Of a stretch of 64,000 nt of DNA, positions 1-10,725 are shown in pieces. Position 1 is the stretch's first letter; the number at the start of each line of letters is the position of its first letter. Under the pieces are notes generated by a model. The model did not search any database and was not told the origin of the DNA. It worked only from the letters and a program-made list of their open reading frames with translations. The stretch spans positions 1 to 64,000 of the forward strand of contig JBEKTJ010000004.1 of assembly GCA_049516155.1 (NCBI GenBank), written 5' to 3'. The position numbers were made by a program, and so were the translations under genes. Source of the stretch: Bog-159 sp049516155. GTDB taxonomy: Bacteria; Acidobacteriota; Terriglobia; Bryobacterales; Bryobacteraceae.

Positions 1-197
1 ACCTCAACCTTGAGACCCGTTTCTTCCTCCAATTCTCGCGCGGCCGCCTCAGCTATGCTCTCAAAGGCACGGATCTTGCCCCCAGGCAGAACCCAACTCC
101 CTCGCTGTGGGTCCTTGTCCCGCTTGCCAAGGAGAATCCGATTGGCTTCGTCCTTTACAATCATCGCCGACCCGATCCTTGGAAGCGTCTCTGCCAT
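1..197 (-). CDS. NUDIX hydrolase, N-terminal part (runs off the window)
   Basis: Reading the minus strand from the ATG at 195-197 gives an uninterrupted frame to the window edge. It holds a complete Nudix box of the form G-x5-E-x7-REL-x-EE-x-GL, starting at the glycine of LPGGKIRAFE. Before it lies the usual first beta strand (RIGSAMIV, then RILLGKR). Nudix enzymes hydrolyse nucleoside diphosphates linked to another moiety, using Mg2+ bound by the box glutamates; the substrate cannot be told here, though the short N-terminus fits an ADP-ribose or (d)NTP pyrophosphatase. The frame stays open upstream past position 300 with no clear ribosome site, so the start is provisional. The C-terminus lies outside the window. 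Confidence 0.8.
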   Translation of the reverse strand, partial: MAETLPRIGSAMIVKDEANRILLGKRDKDPQRGSWVLPGGKIRAFESIAEAAARELEEETGLKVE

Positions 198-625
198 GAG
201 CCTCGACTTGCGAGCCAACCTCAATCTACCGAATATACCAACATCCGTCGGTCGCACACAGTTCGCATAGATCCACGTCCCGTTCCCTCCTGTAATAACA
301 GATGCGAGACCTGAAACGACGCCGGTGAAGGGATTTTCACAGATTTTTTTGGACCGTCCTTTCTTATGGTTTGGGGATGGATCTGGTGATAAACCTGTGG
401 ATAAACCAGACGTGACCTCAAACGTTGTGTGCCCACGTTGATCCGCTGAACGCGGCGGCAAGCCCGCTCACCTCGGAGGGGGAGAATCCTACCGAATTCC
501 AGCGACGTGCGACATCGCTAACCAGCTCATCAACCCAGTCGCGAGAGACCCCTTCCGACTTGTCCGACCGCCTCCGCGCCGAGCCTTACAATGGATAATG
601 GATATCGGTCGGCAATAATCGAGCC
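198..625. other. intergenic region between divergent NUDIX gene and tilS
   Basis: No convincing gene is visible over about 430 bases. The short open frames on either strand resemble no family and lack ribosome sites. The stretch 330-420 is T/A-richer than its surroundings and contains one perfect DnaA-box-like 9-mer. Promoters for the divergent NUDIX gene and for tilS should lie here, but no clean -35/-10 pair can be claimed. Confidence 0.5.
396..404 (-). promoter_or_regulatory. single DnaA-box-like 9-mer
   Basis: The plus strand reads tgtggataa, the exact reverse complement of the DnaA-box consensus TTATCCACA. It sits in an AT-leaning part of the tilS upstream region. Only one perfect copy was found, with no cluster and no dnaA or dnaN neighbour, so a chance match or an isolated DnaA-titrating site is more likely than an origin. 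Confidence 0.25.
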
Positions 626-2020
626 ATGAACGAGAGCGTTACGAAAACTATAGCTCGTTATAGCATGTTTCAGGCGGGCCAACGCGTGGGCGTGGCGGTC
701 TCCGGCGGCGCCGACTCCGTGTGTCTGCTGCATGTTCTATGCGAGCTCGCGCCGCGCTGGAGTCTGCGCCTCGCCGTCCTGCATTTGGATCACAAGTTAC
801 GCGGCGATGAGTCCAGCCGGGATGCCGCGTTTGTCCGCGACCTGGCCGCCAGGCTGGATCTGACCTTTGAATTGCAAGAGACCGACGTTGCCGCGCGCTG
901 CCGCGAAACGGGTGATAATTCGGAACAAGCGGCACGCGCCGCCCGGCTGGAATTCTTCGCGCGCCTGATGCAGGCTGGAACTGTCGATCGCGTCGCCACC
1001 GGCCACACCCGTTGCGACCAGGCCGAGACCGTGCTCTTCCGTTTTCTGCGCGGCTCCGGCACCGCCGGACTGGCCGGTATCCGTCCGGTAACCGATGAAG
1101 GTATCGTGCGGCCGCTGCTCGAAGTTGATCGCGCGGAGATCGAACGGTATCTGCGAGAGCGCGGGATCGCCTGGCGCAACGACTCAAGCAACGCCAGCGA
1201 CGCGTTCGCCCGTAATCGCATCCGGCACGAGCTGCTGCCGCAATTGACCCGCGACTGGAATCCAGCCATGGCTGAAACCCTGGCGCACACCGCCGACTGG
1301 GCGCAAGCCGAGGAGGCTTACTGGGAATCCGAACTGGCCCGTCTGGCATCTACCCACCTGATCTTCGAACCGCCCGCCGTCCTGATGCAGGTCGACGCGC
1401 TGGCCGTTCTACCCTTGGCTGTGGCGCGCCGGCTTCTCCGTCGGGCCGTCCAAGTGGCCAAGGGCGATCTGCGCGGTGTGAACTTCGACCACTTGGCGGG
1501 CGTTCTGGAGTTGGCGGCTTCGGCTGAAGGGCACGGTCGGATGCAAATTCCCGGACTGGATATTTTTCGCTCGTTCGGCTGCCTCCGCATTGCGCCGCCC
1601 GGGATCGATAACTTGGATAACCGCAATTATCGCTTGCCTTTACCGGTACCCGGCGTTGTCCGGTTGCCTGGCCAAAGGTCGATAGTACATACGGAACTAT
1701 TTGAAAATACGGACGCAACAGAAACCACAGAGGGCGTATATAATGAATGCGTGGGGTGTTTGGACTGGAATCGGATTAGCGGTTCCCTGGAAGTTCGGAA
1801 CTGGCGGCCCGGCGATCGGTACCAGCCAGCCGGTCATTCAGGGGCGGAGAAAATCAAAATCCTGTTCCAGCAGGCACGCGTTCCGTTATGGGAGCGCCGG
1901 CATTGGCCTGTGGTCACGATGGGTGACGTGATTCTGTGGGCCCGCAACTTCGGTCCAGCCGCTGGCTTCGCAGCCAGTCCTGGCAGTCCGGCGCTGGCCA
2001 TCCGGGAGAGCGTGGCGTAA
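626..2020 (+). CDS. tilS: tRNA(Ile)-lysidine synthase TilS
   Basis: This is a 464-residue N-type ATP pyrophosphatase. The PP-loop signature SGGADS is at residues 26-31, followed by the LHLDHKLRG motif and the conserved TGHTRCDQAET stretch, where family members have GHHxDDQAET. TilS attaches lysine to C34 of the CAU-anticodon tRNA(Ile), changing its decoding from AUG to AUA; it is cytoplasmic and essential in most bacteria. The C-terminal third contains the TilS C-terminal region (NWRPGDR and KIKILFQQARVP). The length matches the family's longer two-domain form. It begins at an ATG and is followed 76 bases later by ftsH, a neighbour it has in many bacteria. Confidence 0.95.
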   Translation: MNESVTKTIARYSMFQAGQRVGVAVSGGADSVCLLHVLCELAPRWSLRLAVLHLDHKLRGDESSRDAAFVRDLAARLDLTFELQETDVAARCRETGDNSEQAARAARLEFFARLMQAGTVDRVATGHTRCDQAETVLFRFLRGSGTAGLAGIRPVTDEGIVRPLLEVDRAEIERYLRERGIAWRNDSSNASDAFARNRIRHELLPQLTRDWNPAMAETLAHTADWAQAEEAYWESELARLASTHLIFEPPAVLMQVDALAVLPLAVARRLLRRAVQVAKGDLRGVNFDHLAGVLELAASAEGHGRMQIPGLDIFRSFGCLRIAPPGIDNLDNRNYRLPLPVPGVVRLPGQRSIVHTELFENTDATETTEGVYNECVGCLDWNRISGSLEVRNWRPGDRYQPAGHSGAEKIKILFQQARVPLWERRHWPVVTMGDVILWARNFGPAAGFAASPGSPALAIRESVA

Positions 2021-2096
2021 CGTATTTGGAATCGACCGGCATGTTTCGAACGTCTATGCAAGTAGTGGCCCATGAGCGTGAGCGGTGGGAGGTTTT

Positions 2097-4006
<1,910 letters not shown>

Positions 4007-4010
<4 letters not shown>

Positions 4011-4639
4011 TCCCGCGCTTCCCCGTTTATCTGTTCGATATTGATGGCACGCTGCTCAATAGCGCCGCGGACATTTGCGGCGCTGTCGAGCAGGTGCTGT
4101 CGCTGAAGCCGCCCGCCCGCGAGATTTCATTCGACTACTTGAAGGGCTTCATCGGGCTGCACCTGATCGATCTGTTCACCGACGTTTATCCCGATTATTC
4201 CACGGAGCAGATTGACGCTCTGATCCTGCAATACCGCACGAACTATTTGGCGCGCGGGCATCTGCAGACCACGGTGTACCCGGGCGTGGCCGAGGGGCTA
4301 GCCGCGCTGGGCGGACGCAAGGCCACGGCTACCACGAAAGGTTCGCCCACCACGCGCGCGATTCTGGAGCAATTCGGACTGATTCGATACTTCGATCATG
4401 TGCAGGGCACCGACGGTTTCCCTTGCAAGCCCGCGCCCGATGTAGTTCTGGCCGCGCTGGCTGCGCTCGGCGCACGGACTGAGGACTGTCTGTTTGTGGG
4501 CGATTCACCCGCGGATATGGAAGCCGGCCGGCGCGCGGGTGTGCGCACTTGCGCGGTGCGGTACGGGTATGGGAAGGCGGATGAGTTGGCGAGGTGGGCG
4601 CCGGATTATTGGGTAGGGGATTTGCGCGAGTTGGTGTGA
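4007..4639 (+). CDS. HAD-superfamily hydrolase, phosphoglycolate-phosphatase-like
   Basis: The 210-residue product starts with the HAD motif I nucleophile segment YLFDIDGTLLNS. Motif II is the threonine/serine of TATTKGSP, motif III is the lysine in the FPCKPAPD segment, and motif IV is FVGDSPADMEAGRRAG. The helical cap between motifs I and II matches the Gph/phosphoglycolate phosphatase subfamily, which removes 2-phosphoglycolate formed in DNA repair or metabolism; related enzymes cleave other small phosphates, so the substrate is inferred. The start is the GTG at 4007, which overlaps the ftsH stop by four bases (GTGA), implying translational coupling. It ends convergently 15 bases from the pilin operon. 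Confidence 0.88.
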
Positions 4640-4654
4640 GGGCGGTGGGGCGGT

Positions 4655-6187
4655 TCAGTTTTGGGGCTGCTGTGCTTGCGTCGGCGGCGGTTGCTGCTGA
4701 CCCTGCGAACCGAAGCCTGTCGATGGCGTGAAGATGCTGCCCGCGCCGCCCTGGCCGCCTGGACCGCCCTGAGGGTTCATCCCGAAGGGTGCTCCGGCCC
4801 CGCCGGGTTGCTGTGGATTCATGCCGGGCGGCATGCTGCCCATCTGTCCGGCCGGGGTGCCGGGCGCACCGCCGTTGCCCTGCACGCCCGCAAGACCGCG
4901 ATCCTTGCTCTGGTCGTAGACGAACTCCCATTCGTTGTACTTCTTGCGCTCGTTGTAGATCTTGATCCCTGGCCCTGTGGATTCACTGGCGACGCCGGCG
5001 ATACCTCCTCCAACCTGCGTGCCTCCCATGCCGGGTAATCCTGCTTGCCCTTGCGGTTGCATTTGGGAAGGGCTGGTGAGTCCAAAATTGCTCATCCCTA
5101 CCGGACTGTTGCCGTTCTGGCTGGAGGGATCGGTGCCGCCGCCGAAGCCGGATGTGGGTGTGGGCTGTCCGAATCCGCCTGGGACTTGCCCTGGAAATGC
5201 GGGTTGACCGGGAAGCATGCCGGGGCGGCCGGCGTAACCGGGCTGGCCACCGAATCCGGGCTGGCCTCCGTATCCCGGTTGGTTCCCGTATCCCGGCTGG
5301 CCAGGCTGGCCTGGAGTGCCGGGCTGGCCTGGAGTGCCGGTTGCCGTTCCCGTACCGACGCTAGGCGACTGGCCCAGCGAGGGCGCCACGTAGACGCTTC
5401 CGCTGGAGTCTTGGCCGGAGTTTTGGTTGGAGTTCTGGCCGGTGTTGTTAAAGTTTCCGGCGCCTCCCGGATTGGACGCCTGGTTTGGCATGGCGCCGGG
5501 CTGATAGATCCCGGGCTGCGCGATACGGCCGGGTGGCATACCCGGCACCTGTTGATTGGGCATCCCCGGAACGCCGGCGGTACCCGGCGCGTCTGGGTTG
5601 GCGTTGTTATTCGCGTTGTTGGGGTCGCTTTCGCCGGCGGAATTGGAGTTGTCGTCCCCGGCGTCCGCTGGCGGCGCGGGAGGCGCATCCTGACTGACTA
5701 CCGGCCGGCTGTCGCTGGCGCGCCGCCGCATGCCCGGATTAATCTGTTGTTGGTTCGGATCGTTGTTCGCGCCCATGATCGGGCCTTCGCCGATGAAGGT
5801 ATTCGTGTTGGCCTGTTGGGTGGGGTCCTGGCCGGGCTTGTTCTTCTGAATGATCGAGTCGGTCAGCACGCCGCCATTGATATGAATCAACCGCCATTTA
5901 TCTTTACCCGTCATGGGGTCCAAATAGCGCTTGCGCAAGAATCGGATATTGTTGGTATTCTCCAACTCTTCGATGGAGGCGGGATAACGGTTCATCTTCC
6001 GCACGAAGACCTGGATGGCGCGCTTGTACTGTTCACCGCGGGAGATGAGCTCCTGCTCTTTGGCGCGCTGGGCTTCGAACGCTATGCGCGGCAGTGCGTT
6101 GTAGAGAGAGATGGCAATCATAGCCGCTATCAGGAACACCAGCAGCATGGCATAGCCGGACTCGCGGACAGCTTTCGGGCGGGTCAT
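4655..6187 (-). CDS. pseudopilin-like protein with long Pro/Gly/Gln-rich C-terminal tail
   Basis: Residues 1-50 form a type IV pilin-like N-terminus: a short basic leader ending in glycine, a 20-residue hydrophobic helix (YAMLLVFLIAAMIAI), then a charged helix (AQRAKEQELISRGEQYKRAI). The segment around NRYPASIEELE and YLDPMTGKDKWRLI resembles the globular head of GspG/PulG pseudopilins. The usual Glu at mature position 5 is absent, as in GspK-type minor pilins. After about residue 120 the protein turns into a long tail rich in Pro, Gly, Gln and Asn with tandem PGQPG-type and PGYGGQPG-like repeats, far longer than any normal pseudopilin (510 residues). It is the last gene of the assembly operon, overlapping its neighbour by ATGA. 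Confidence 0.75.
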   Translation of the reverse strand: MTRPKAVRESGYAMLLVFLIAAMIAISLYNALPRIAFEAQRAKEQELISRGEQYKRAIQVFVRKMNRYPASIEELENTNNIRFLRKRYLDPMTGKDKWRLIHINGGVLTDSIIQKNKPGQDPTQQANTNTFIGEGPIMGANNDPNQQQINPGMRRRASDSRPVVSQDAPPAPPADAGDDNSNSAGESDPNNANNNANPDAPGTAGVPGMPNQQVPGMPPGRIAQPGIYQPGAMPNQASNPGGAGNFNNTGQNSNQNSGQDSSGSVYVAPSLGQSPSVGTGTATGTPGQPGTPGQPGQPGYGNQPGYGGQPGFGGQPGYAGRPGMLPGQPAFPGQVPGGFGQPTPTSGFGGGTDPSSQNGNSPVGMSNFGLTSPSQMQPQGQAGLPGMGGTQVGGGIAGVASESTGPGIKIYNERKKYNEWEFVYDQSKDRGLAGVQGNGGAPGTPAGQMGSMPPGMNPQQPGGAGAPFGMNPQGGPGGQGGAGSIFTPSTGFGSQGQQQPPPTQAQQPQN

Positions 6188-6912
6188 CCGGCGGCCTCTT
6201 CCTGCAGGGGAAGGGTCTGTTCGTGCTTGAATTGCGTATCCTCCATTACCACTGAGTTTACGCCGATGCGCACGACGCGGTAGCGCTTCTTCAGGGTTTC
6301 CCCCTCGGCGGCCACGAGGATATCGTCGCCATCGAGGAAGAAGGCGTGCTTGCGATTGTCGCCGCGCGCGCTCGAATAGCCGTAGTACTTCAAAGTGATG
6401 GGCGGAGCTTGCGGAGGCGGGGGCGCCGGCGGCGGACCGGGAGGCGGTTCGGGGCCCATTTGGGCGACCTTGGCGCCCAGAGCACTCCGCTTGACCGCTA
6501 TGGTCGGCTCCGGCGGCAATGGAGCCGCGCCGACCGCGAAGAGGTTGCGGCTACCCCCTTCAAGCTTGACGGCTTGCACCTTGGCCAACAGATCCCAGCG
6601 CAAGGTCGGATCGATGGTCATGGGGTCCACGCGATCCTCGGGACGCTTCGGCTTCAATGTGGGCCGGAACTCCTCGTTTGATCGGGACGCCGTGGACGCG
6701 CGGCGGGCGGCGGGCGGCGTCTCGGAAGCGGCCGCGTCATCGCCGGCGGCCAGCCCCTTGCCTTTGGGCCTGGCCTGGGCGGTTGGGCGGGTGGGATGGC
6801 TGGGCGCCGGGCTGGATGGTCCCGACAGCACGTTGTCATAGAAGAAGTAGCCGCCGATTACGATCAAAGCGCCCAGGAAGTAGATTTTCTTGCGATCCGC
6901 GCCTAGTTTCAT
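6184..6912 (-). CDS. PilP/GspC-like inner-membrane assembly protein
   Basis: This 242-residue bitopic protein has a short cytoplasmic start (MKLGADRKK), one transmembrane helix (IYFLGALIVIGGYFF) and a Pro/Ala-rich linker. Its C-terminal beta-domain (ITLKYYGYSS, HAFFLDGDDILVAAEGE, RYRVVRIGVNSVVMED) matches the HR-type fold of GspC/PilP, which links the inner-membrane platform to the secretin. A second Pro-run (PPPGPPPAPPPP) precedes that domain. It shares ATGA overlaps with the pilO-like gene upstream and the pseudopilin gene downstream, so it is translationally coupled to both. Assignment comes from position and fold-level sequence pattern, not strong similarity. Confidence 0.7.
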   Translation of the reverse strand: MKLGADRKKIYFLGALIVIGGYFFYDNVLSGPSSPAPSHPTRPTAQARPKGKGLAAGDDAAASETPPAARRASTASRSNEEFRPTLKPKRPEDRVDPMTIDPTLRWDLLAKVQAVKLEGGSRNLFAVGAAPLPPEPTIAVKRSALGAKVAQMGPEPPPGPPPAPPPPQAPPITLKYYGYSSARGDNRKHAFFLDGDDILVAAEGETLKKRYRVVRIGVNSVVMEDTQFKHEQTLPLQEEAAG

Positions 6913-7520
6913 ATCGGGCTCCCGGGTTGCTCGCGCACGAAGGTGTCCAACTTAATAGTGACGCTGAGCAGGTCGCCGGCGTTGGATTGTTGTGGCGCAG
7001 CCATCAGGTTTTCGATGATGAGGAAGCGCGGCGATTTATCCAGCAGGTTCACGAACTTAGTCAAGGCGGCGTAACTGCCTTCATAGGCCGCGCTGATGCC
7101 CATCTGGTAAAGTGTATCGCTACCTTCCACCGGATCCAGTTCGTAAGACGCCGGACGGGGTTGGATGCCGGCCTCCTGGGCCATGCGCTCCAACTCCGCG
7201 AAGATTGTCGAAAAAGTGGTGCGGCGGTCGGTGGTGTACTCGGCCAGAAAGGCGTCGCCATCCTGCCGTGCGCGTTCGGCTTTGGTCACCAGGGCTCTCG
7301 TCTTAACCAGACGAGCCTGCATGGACGTGAGCTGCTGCTGCAGGTTGACCTGTTCACGTGCCAGATCCTCGGCGGACCCGCCCCACGGCTTGAAGGCCAG
7401 CAGCGCGGCGACGACATTGGCCAGCACCAGCAGGGCTAACACTGCGCGCACCAGGACGCGCGGGTCCCTTAGATTCAGAGGCACGTTTAACCGCGGCGAC
7501 AGGTTAAAGCTTTTGGACAT
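6909..7520 (-). CDS. pilO: PilO-like type IV pilus/T2SS assembly protein
   Basis: The 203-residue product has a short cytoplasmic segment, one transmembrane helix (RAVLALLVLANVVAALLAF), a coiled coil (LAREQVNLQQQLTSMQARL through TKAERA) and a C-terminal ferredoxin-like domain. PilO pairs with PilN in the periplasmic alignment complex of type IV pili (GspM in secretion systems). The phrase YAALTKFVNLLDKSPRFLIIENL is typical of PilO C-terminal domains. It overlaps pilN by 17 bases and the pilP-like gene by four. Confidence 0.82.
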   Translation of the reverse strand: MSKSFNLSPRLNVPLNLRDPRVLVRAVLALLVLANVVAALLAFKPWGGSAEDLAREQVNLQQQLTSMQARLVKTRALVTKAERARQDGDAFLAEYTTDRRTTFSTIFAELERMAQEAGIQPRPASYELDPVEGSDTLYQMGISAAYEGSYAALTKFVNLLDKSPRFLIIENLMAAPQQSNAGDLLSVTIKLDTFVREQPGSPI

Positions 7521-8070
7521 AATTCACGCTCACGCGGCAGCGGTACAGTTTGTCGGTCTGAGTGGGCGGTAGCAAGCTGTGCGAATATACCGCGCCGAAA
7601 CTCGGCGAAGTCTCCAGGTTTTTCAGCAGGTCGATGACCGCCGCGGGTGTCTCCGACCCTACGGTCATATCGAGCGAAATCTGATTCTGTCCAGCCACCG
7701 AAGGGCGTATGGCCATAATCCGGACGTTGTACGGAACCACCTTCTCGAGATCGGCGAAAATGCGCGTCCAGCTTATGCCTTTGCGGTAGAGCAGGGCGTT
7801 GAGGAACAGGCTGCGCTCGAGGACTTCGGCGTTTTCGGGCTTGCGCAGAATGCCATCCTGTCGCGCCTGTTGGGCGGAGAGGGCGTGGATCTGGGATTCC
7901 AGCCGCGCGATTTCCTTTCGGGTTTCGGCGACTTGCACGCCTTCCAGATTGTTCAGCGAGAGGAGAAAGACCAGCAATACGATGAGCAGGACGCCCAGAG
8001 CCGCCGAGGCGACCAGGACGGCGCGGTCGCGGCGGAAGGGCTGGCTGGCGAGATTGATGGGGATTCTCAT
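7504..8070 (-). CDS. pilN: PilN-like type IV pilus/T2SS assembly protein
   Basis: PilN is a bitopic inner-membrane protein whose N-terminal peptide (here MRIPINLASQPFRRDR) docks onto PilM. The INLAS/INLL-type motif is the family hallmark. A transmembrane helix (AVLVASAALGVLLIVLLVF) is followed by a coiled coil rich in Glu/Gln/Arg and a ferredoxin-like domain (SWTRIFADLEKVVPYNVRIMAI). I use the ATG at 8068-8070 rather than the TTG two codons upstream. The gene lies between pilM and pilO as in canonical pilMNOP clusters. Confidence 0.85.
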   Translation of the reverse strand: MRIPINLASQPFRRDRAVLVASAALGVLLIVLLVFLLSLNNLEGVQVAETRKEIARLESQIHALSAQQARQDGILRKPENAEVLERSLFLNALLYRKGISWTRIFADLEKVVPYNVRIMAIRPSVAGQNQISLDMTVGSETPAAVIDLLKNLETSPSFGAVYSHSLLPPTQTDKLYRCRVSVNYVQKL

Positions 8071-8084
8071 GCGCAAAAATCCTT

Positions 8085-8115
8085 GGCCGATGAATGCCGA
8101 TGAACGCGAATCAGA
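8085..8115. repeat. dispersed GATGAACGCC-type intergenic repeat (copy 1)
   Basis: The 31-base stretch between pilM and pilN contains two GATGAA(C/T)GC units. It is a diverged version of the arms of the inverted repeat at 20684-20797. Such ATCTGCGTTTATCGGCGTTCATC-like units occur here only in intergenic positions, which suggests a small dispersed element rather than coding constraint. Confidence 0.5.
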
Positions 8116-8118
8116 CTA

Positions 8119-9012
8119 TTAATTGTCACGGGCCACGGACCTCAAATATCCCAGCAAGCCGGCATTATTTTCGCCGGGCGACGACAGGGGCGACCGAACC
8201 GGTTGCACGTCGACACCCAGTTCGTTTTGAAATTGTTGGCGCGCCGCTTCCATACGCTCGGCGAAGCCGCACAGCAGCAGGCGTTCGGCCTTGGCGCCGA
8301 TATTGTCTTCGATGTACACAAACGTCGGGTACAGGTCGGCGGCAATTTCGGCCACATCGTTGGCATGCACTTCCAGGCAGCGCACCAGCTTCAGCCGGCC
8401 ATTTCGCAGCACCATCACCGTAAGCACACGCCCGGTGATTTTGGCCACCACCGTGATGCCGCCATCCTCGATCAGATTGAGCGCCGCCAGCGACGATGTG
8501 GTGACCAAGCCGGGGTTCATGCCCGCGGCGCGGAACGGCGCTTCGTAGCGGGAGATGACTTCGAGCGGCGCCACCACCACCACCACGTCGAATTTCTTGC
8601 CTTCCGCCGGTTGTACAAAGTAGCTGATGGCGGCCGTTTCGACATCGAACGGGACGCTCTTCTTGATGCGGAAGCGAATGAGCGAAAGCTGTTCCTTGGC
8701 GTCCGAGGGGAAATTGTCGAAATCCAGGACCGCGATGCGCGAACTGTAGTCGGGCAGGATGAGCGCTACATCCCGGCGCTTGCGATTTCCGTTTTCAGGC
8801 GCCAGTTCGCGCACCGCGATAGACAACTCGTCGGGTAGCACCACGTTGTCTTTCAGGGGGGTGATGGCCAGTACGCCGGGTTTTAGCGGGCGAAAGTCGA
8901 GCTCCGTTTTGGCGGCTAGGCGCGCCAGGGAAATGCCGGCTTCGGAGAGCTCGAAGACCATGGAGGGCGGCGGCTCCCGCAGGACGGCGGCGATGGGGGC
9001 GGGGAGTTTCAT
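8119..9012 (-). CDS. pilM: PilM-like actin-fold assembly ATPase
   Basis: This 297-residue protein has the layout of PilM/GspL cytoplasmic domains: an FtsA-like actin fold that binds the PilN N-terminal peptide. Visible elements are an N-terminal strand-turn (VFELSEAGISLARL), the VALILPDYSSRIAVLDFDNFP segment, IRFRIKKSVPFDVE and a second half with VVVVVAPLEVISRYEAPFRAAG. The phosphate-binding loops are weak, as is common for divergent members. It opens the pilMNOP part of the operon, 66 bases after pilB, and a repeat unit separates it from pilN. Confidence 0.8.
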   Translation of the reverse strand: MKLPAPIAAVLREPPPSMVFELSEAGISLARLAAKTELDFRPLKPGVLAITPLKDNVVLPDELSIAVRELAPENGNRKRRDVALILPDYSSRIAVLDFDNFPSDAKEQLSLIRFRIKKSVPFDVETAAISYFVQPAEGKKFDVVVVVAPLEVISRYEAPFRAAGMNPGLVTTSSLAALNLIEDGGITVVAKITGRVLTVMVLRNGRLKLVRCLEVHANDVAEIAADLYPTFVYIEDNIGAKAERLLLCGFAERMEAARQQFQNELGVDVQPVRSPLSSPGENNAGLLGYLRSVARDN

Positions 9013-9078
9013 ATTGAGAAACGGAAAGGCCTGCTGAAAGCCGGCTGCGGCCAGGATTGGCCGCCCTCCATTTTCATG

Positions 9079-10716
9079 TTAGCCTTCAATGAACGTCACC
9101 TTGTTGATTTCTTTCAGCGTGCTGAGGCCCTGGCGCACTTTGTCCACGGCGGATTCGCGCAAGAAGGTCATACCCTCGTCGCGGGCCAGGCGCTTGATTT
9201 CCGAGGTAGGCCGCTTGTCCAGAATTTTTTCGCGAATCTTCTCGGTAAGATCCAGCAACTCGTGGATCGCGGTACGGCCGCGGTAGCCCGTGCCGCCGCA
9301 TTCGAAGCATCCGGCGCCTTCCGCCAGTTCCACATACTCCCATTCGGCGGGATCCAGACCGGATTCCACCAGCAAGTCGCGGCGCTGCGCAACGCTTTCG
9401 AACTGCGCCGGACGGCGGCAATGCTCGCAGATCACGCGCACCAACCGCTGCGCCAGGATACAGTTCAGCGCGGACACAAAATTGTACGGCTCCACGCCCA
9501 TGTTCAGAAAACGTCCCAGCACGTCCAGCACGTTGTTGGCGTGGACCGTGGTAAACACCAGGTGGCCGGTAAGCGCCGAGTTGATGGCGATCTGCGCGGT
9601 TTCCTGGTCGCGGATTTCGCCCACCATGATCTTATCGGGGTCGTGCCGCAGGATGGAACGCAAGCCGCGCGCGAAGGTCAGCCCTTTCTTTTCGTTTACC
9701 GGAATCTGGGTGATGCCCTTGACCTGATATTCGACAGGATCTTCGATGGTGATGATCTTGTCTTCGTCGTTCTTGATCTCGCTGAGCGCGGCGTAGAGCG
9801 TGGTAGTCTTGCCGGAGCCGGTCGGCCCGGTCACCAGCACCATGCCGTAAGGTTCCGAGATATACCTTCGGAATTTGACCAAGTCGTTTTCGGAGAACCC
9901 CACCACTTCAAGCGAGAGCTTGGCGAACTTCTCGCTCATGGATTCCTTATCGAGCACGCGGAGCACGGCGTCTTCGCCGTGAATCGTGGGCATGATGGAG
10001 ACGCGGAAATCGATCAGGCGGCCCTTGTAGCGCACCCGGAAACGGCCGTCCTGCGGCACGCGGCGCTCGGCGATATCGAGTTCGCTCATCACTTTGATGC
10101 GCGAAAGAATCGTCGAGTGCCAGTCCTTGGCGATGGGCGGCATGGCATAGTGCAGCACGCCGTCGATGCGGTACTTGATGGCGACTTCCTGGTCGCGCGA
10201 TTCGATGTGGATGTCGCTGGCGCGCCGCTCGAGCGCATTGAAGATCGTGGTATCCACCAACTTGATGACCGGCGCGATGTCGTTATCGACGGCGGTAAGC
10301 TTGTCGATGGAGAGGGTCTCGTCCGAATTCTCTTCGTCGACCACCACGTCCAGCGTGAAACCCTCAGTGACCTCCTCGAGCACGCGCTGGGATTGTTCGG
10401 TCTTCTTGAGCAGGTCGGAGATCTGCGAAAGCGTGGCGACCTTGACGCGCAGCTTCTTGTTCAGCAGCAGCGCCAGTTCGTCAATCATGTTCAGGTTGCG
10501 CGGGTCGGCCAGGGCGATGTCCAGCGTGCCGTTCTGCGCGCGCAAGGGTACGAAGTTGTACCGGAACATGAGGTCCACCGGAATGGTCCGGAACAGATCG
10601 TGATCGATGGAACCTTCGCGCAGGTCCACATAGTCGCAGCGATAACGCGCAGCCACGGTCTGCGCCTGGACGGATTCGCCGGTGGGATCGATCAGCCTGG
10701 GTTTATCGGTAGCCAT
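9079..10716 (-). CDS. pilB: PilB/GspE assembly ATPase
   Basis: This is a 545-residue secretion ATPase that powers pilin or pseudopilin polymerisation. An N-terminal GspE/MshE-type domain (about 1-140) precedes the motor domain. The Walker A loop is GPTGSGKTTT, the Asp box contains IIEDPVEYQV, the Walker B is IMVGEIRDQETA, and the His box is TGHLVFTTVHANN. Near the C-terminus two Cys pairs (CEHC and CFEC) form the zinc-binding motif typical of assembly, not retraction, ATPases. It follows pilC by nine bases. No pilT-like retraction ATPase is present in the window, which favours a secretion or pseudopilus role but does not prove it. Confidence 0.92.
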   Translation of the reverse strand: MATDKPRLIDPTGESVQAQTVAARYRCDYVDLREGSIDHDLFRTIPVDLMFRYNFVPLRAQNGTLDIALADPRNLNMIDELALLLNKKLRVKVATLSQISDLLKKTEQSQRVLEEVTEGFTLDVVVDEENSDETLSIDKLTAVDNDIAPVIKLVDTTIFNALERRASDIHIESRDQEVAIKYRIDGVLHYAMPPIAKDWHSTILSRIKVMSELDIAERRVPQDGRFRVRYKGRLIDFRVSIMPTIHGEDAVLRVLDKESMSEKFAKLSLEVVGFSENDLVKFRRYISEPYGMVLVTGPTGSGKTTTLYAALSEIKNDEDKIITIEDPVEYQVKGITQIPVNEKKGLTFARGLRSILRHDPDKIMVGEIRDQETAQIAINSALTGHLVFTTVHANNVLDVLGRFLNMGVEPYNFVSALNCILAQRLVRVICEHCRRPAQFESVAQRRDLLVESGLDPAEWEYVELAEGAGCFECGGTGYRGRTAIHELLDLTEKIREKILDKRPTSEIKRLARDEGMTFLRESAVDKVRQGLSTLKEINKVTFIEG

Positions 10717-10725
10717 ATGGATTCA

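Noticed and set aside
300..420. Replication origin at the DnaA-like 9-mer
   Set aside because: Only one box, no DUE-like AT-rich block of note, and no dnaA, dnaN or gyrB nearby.
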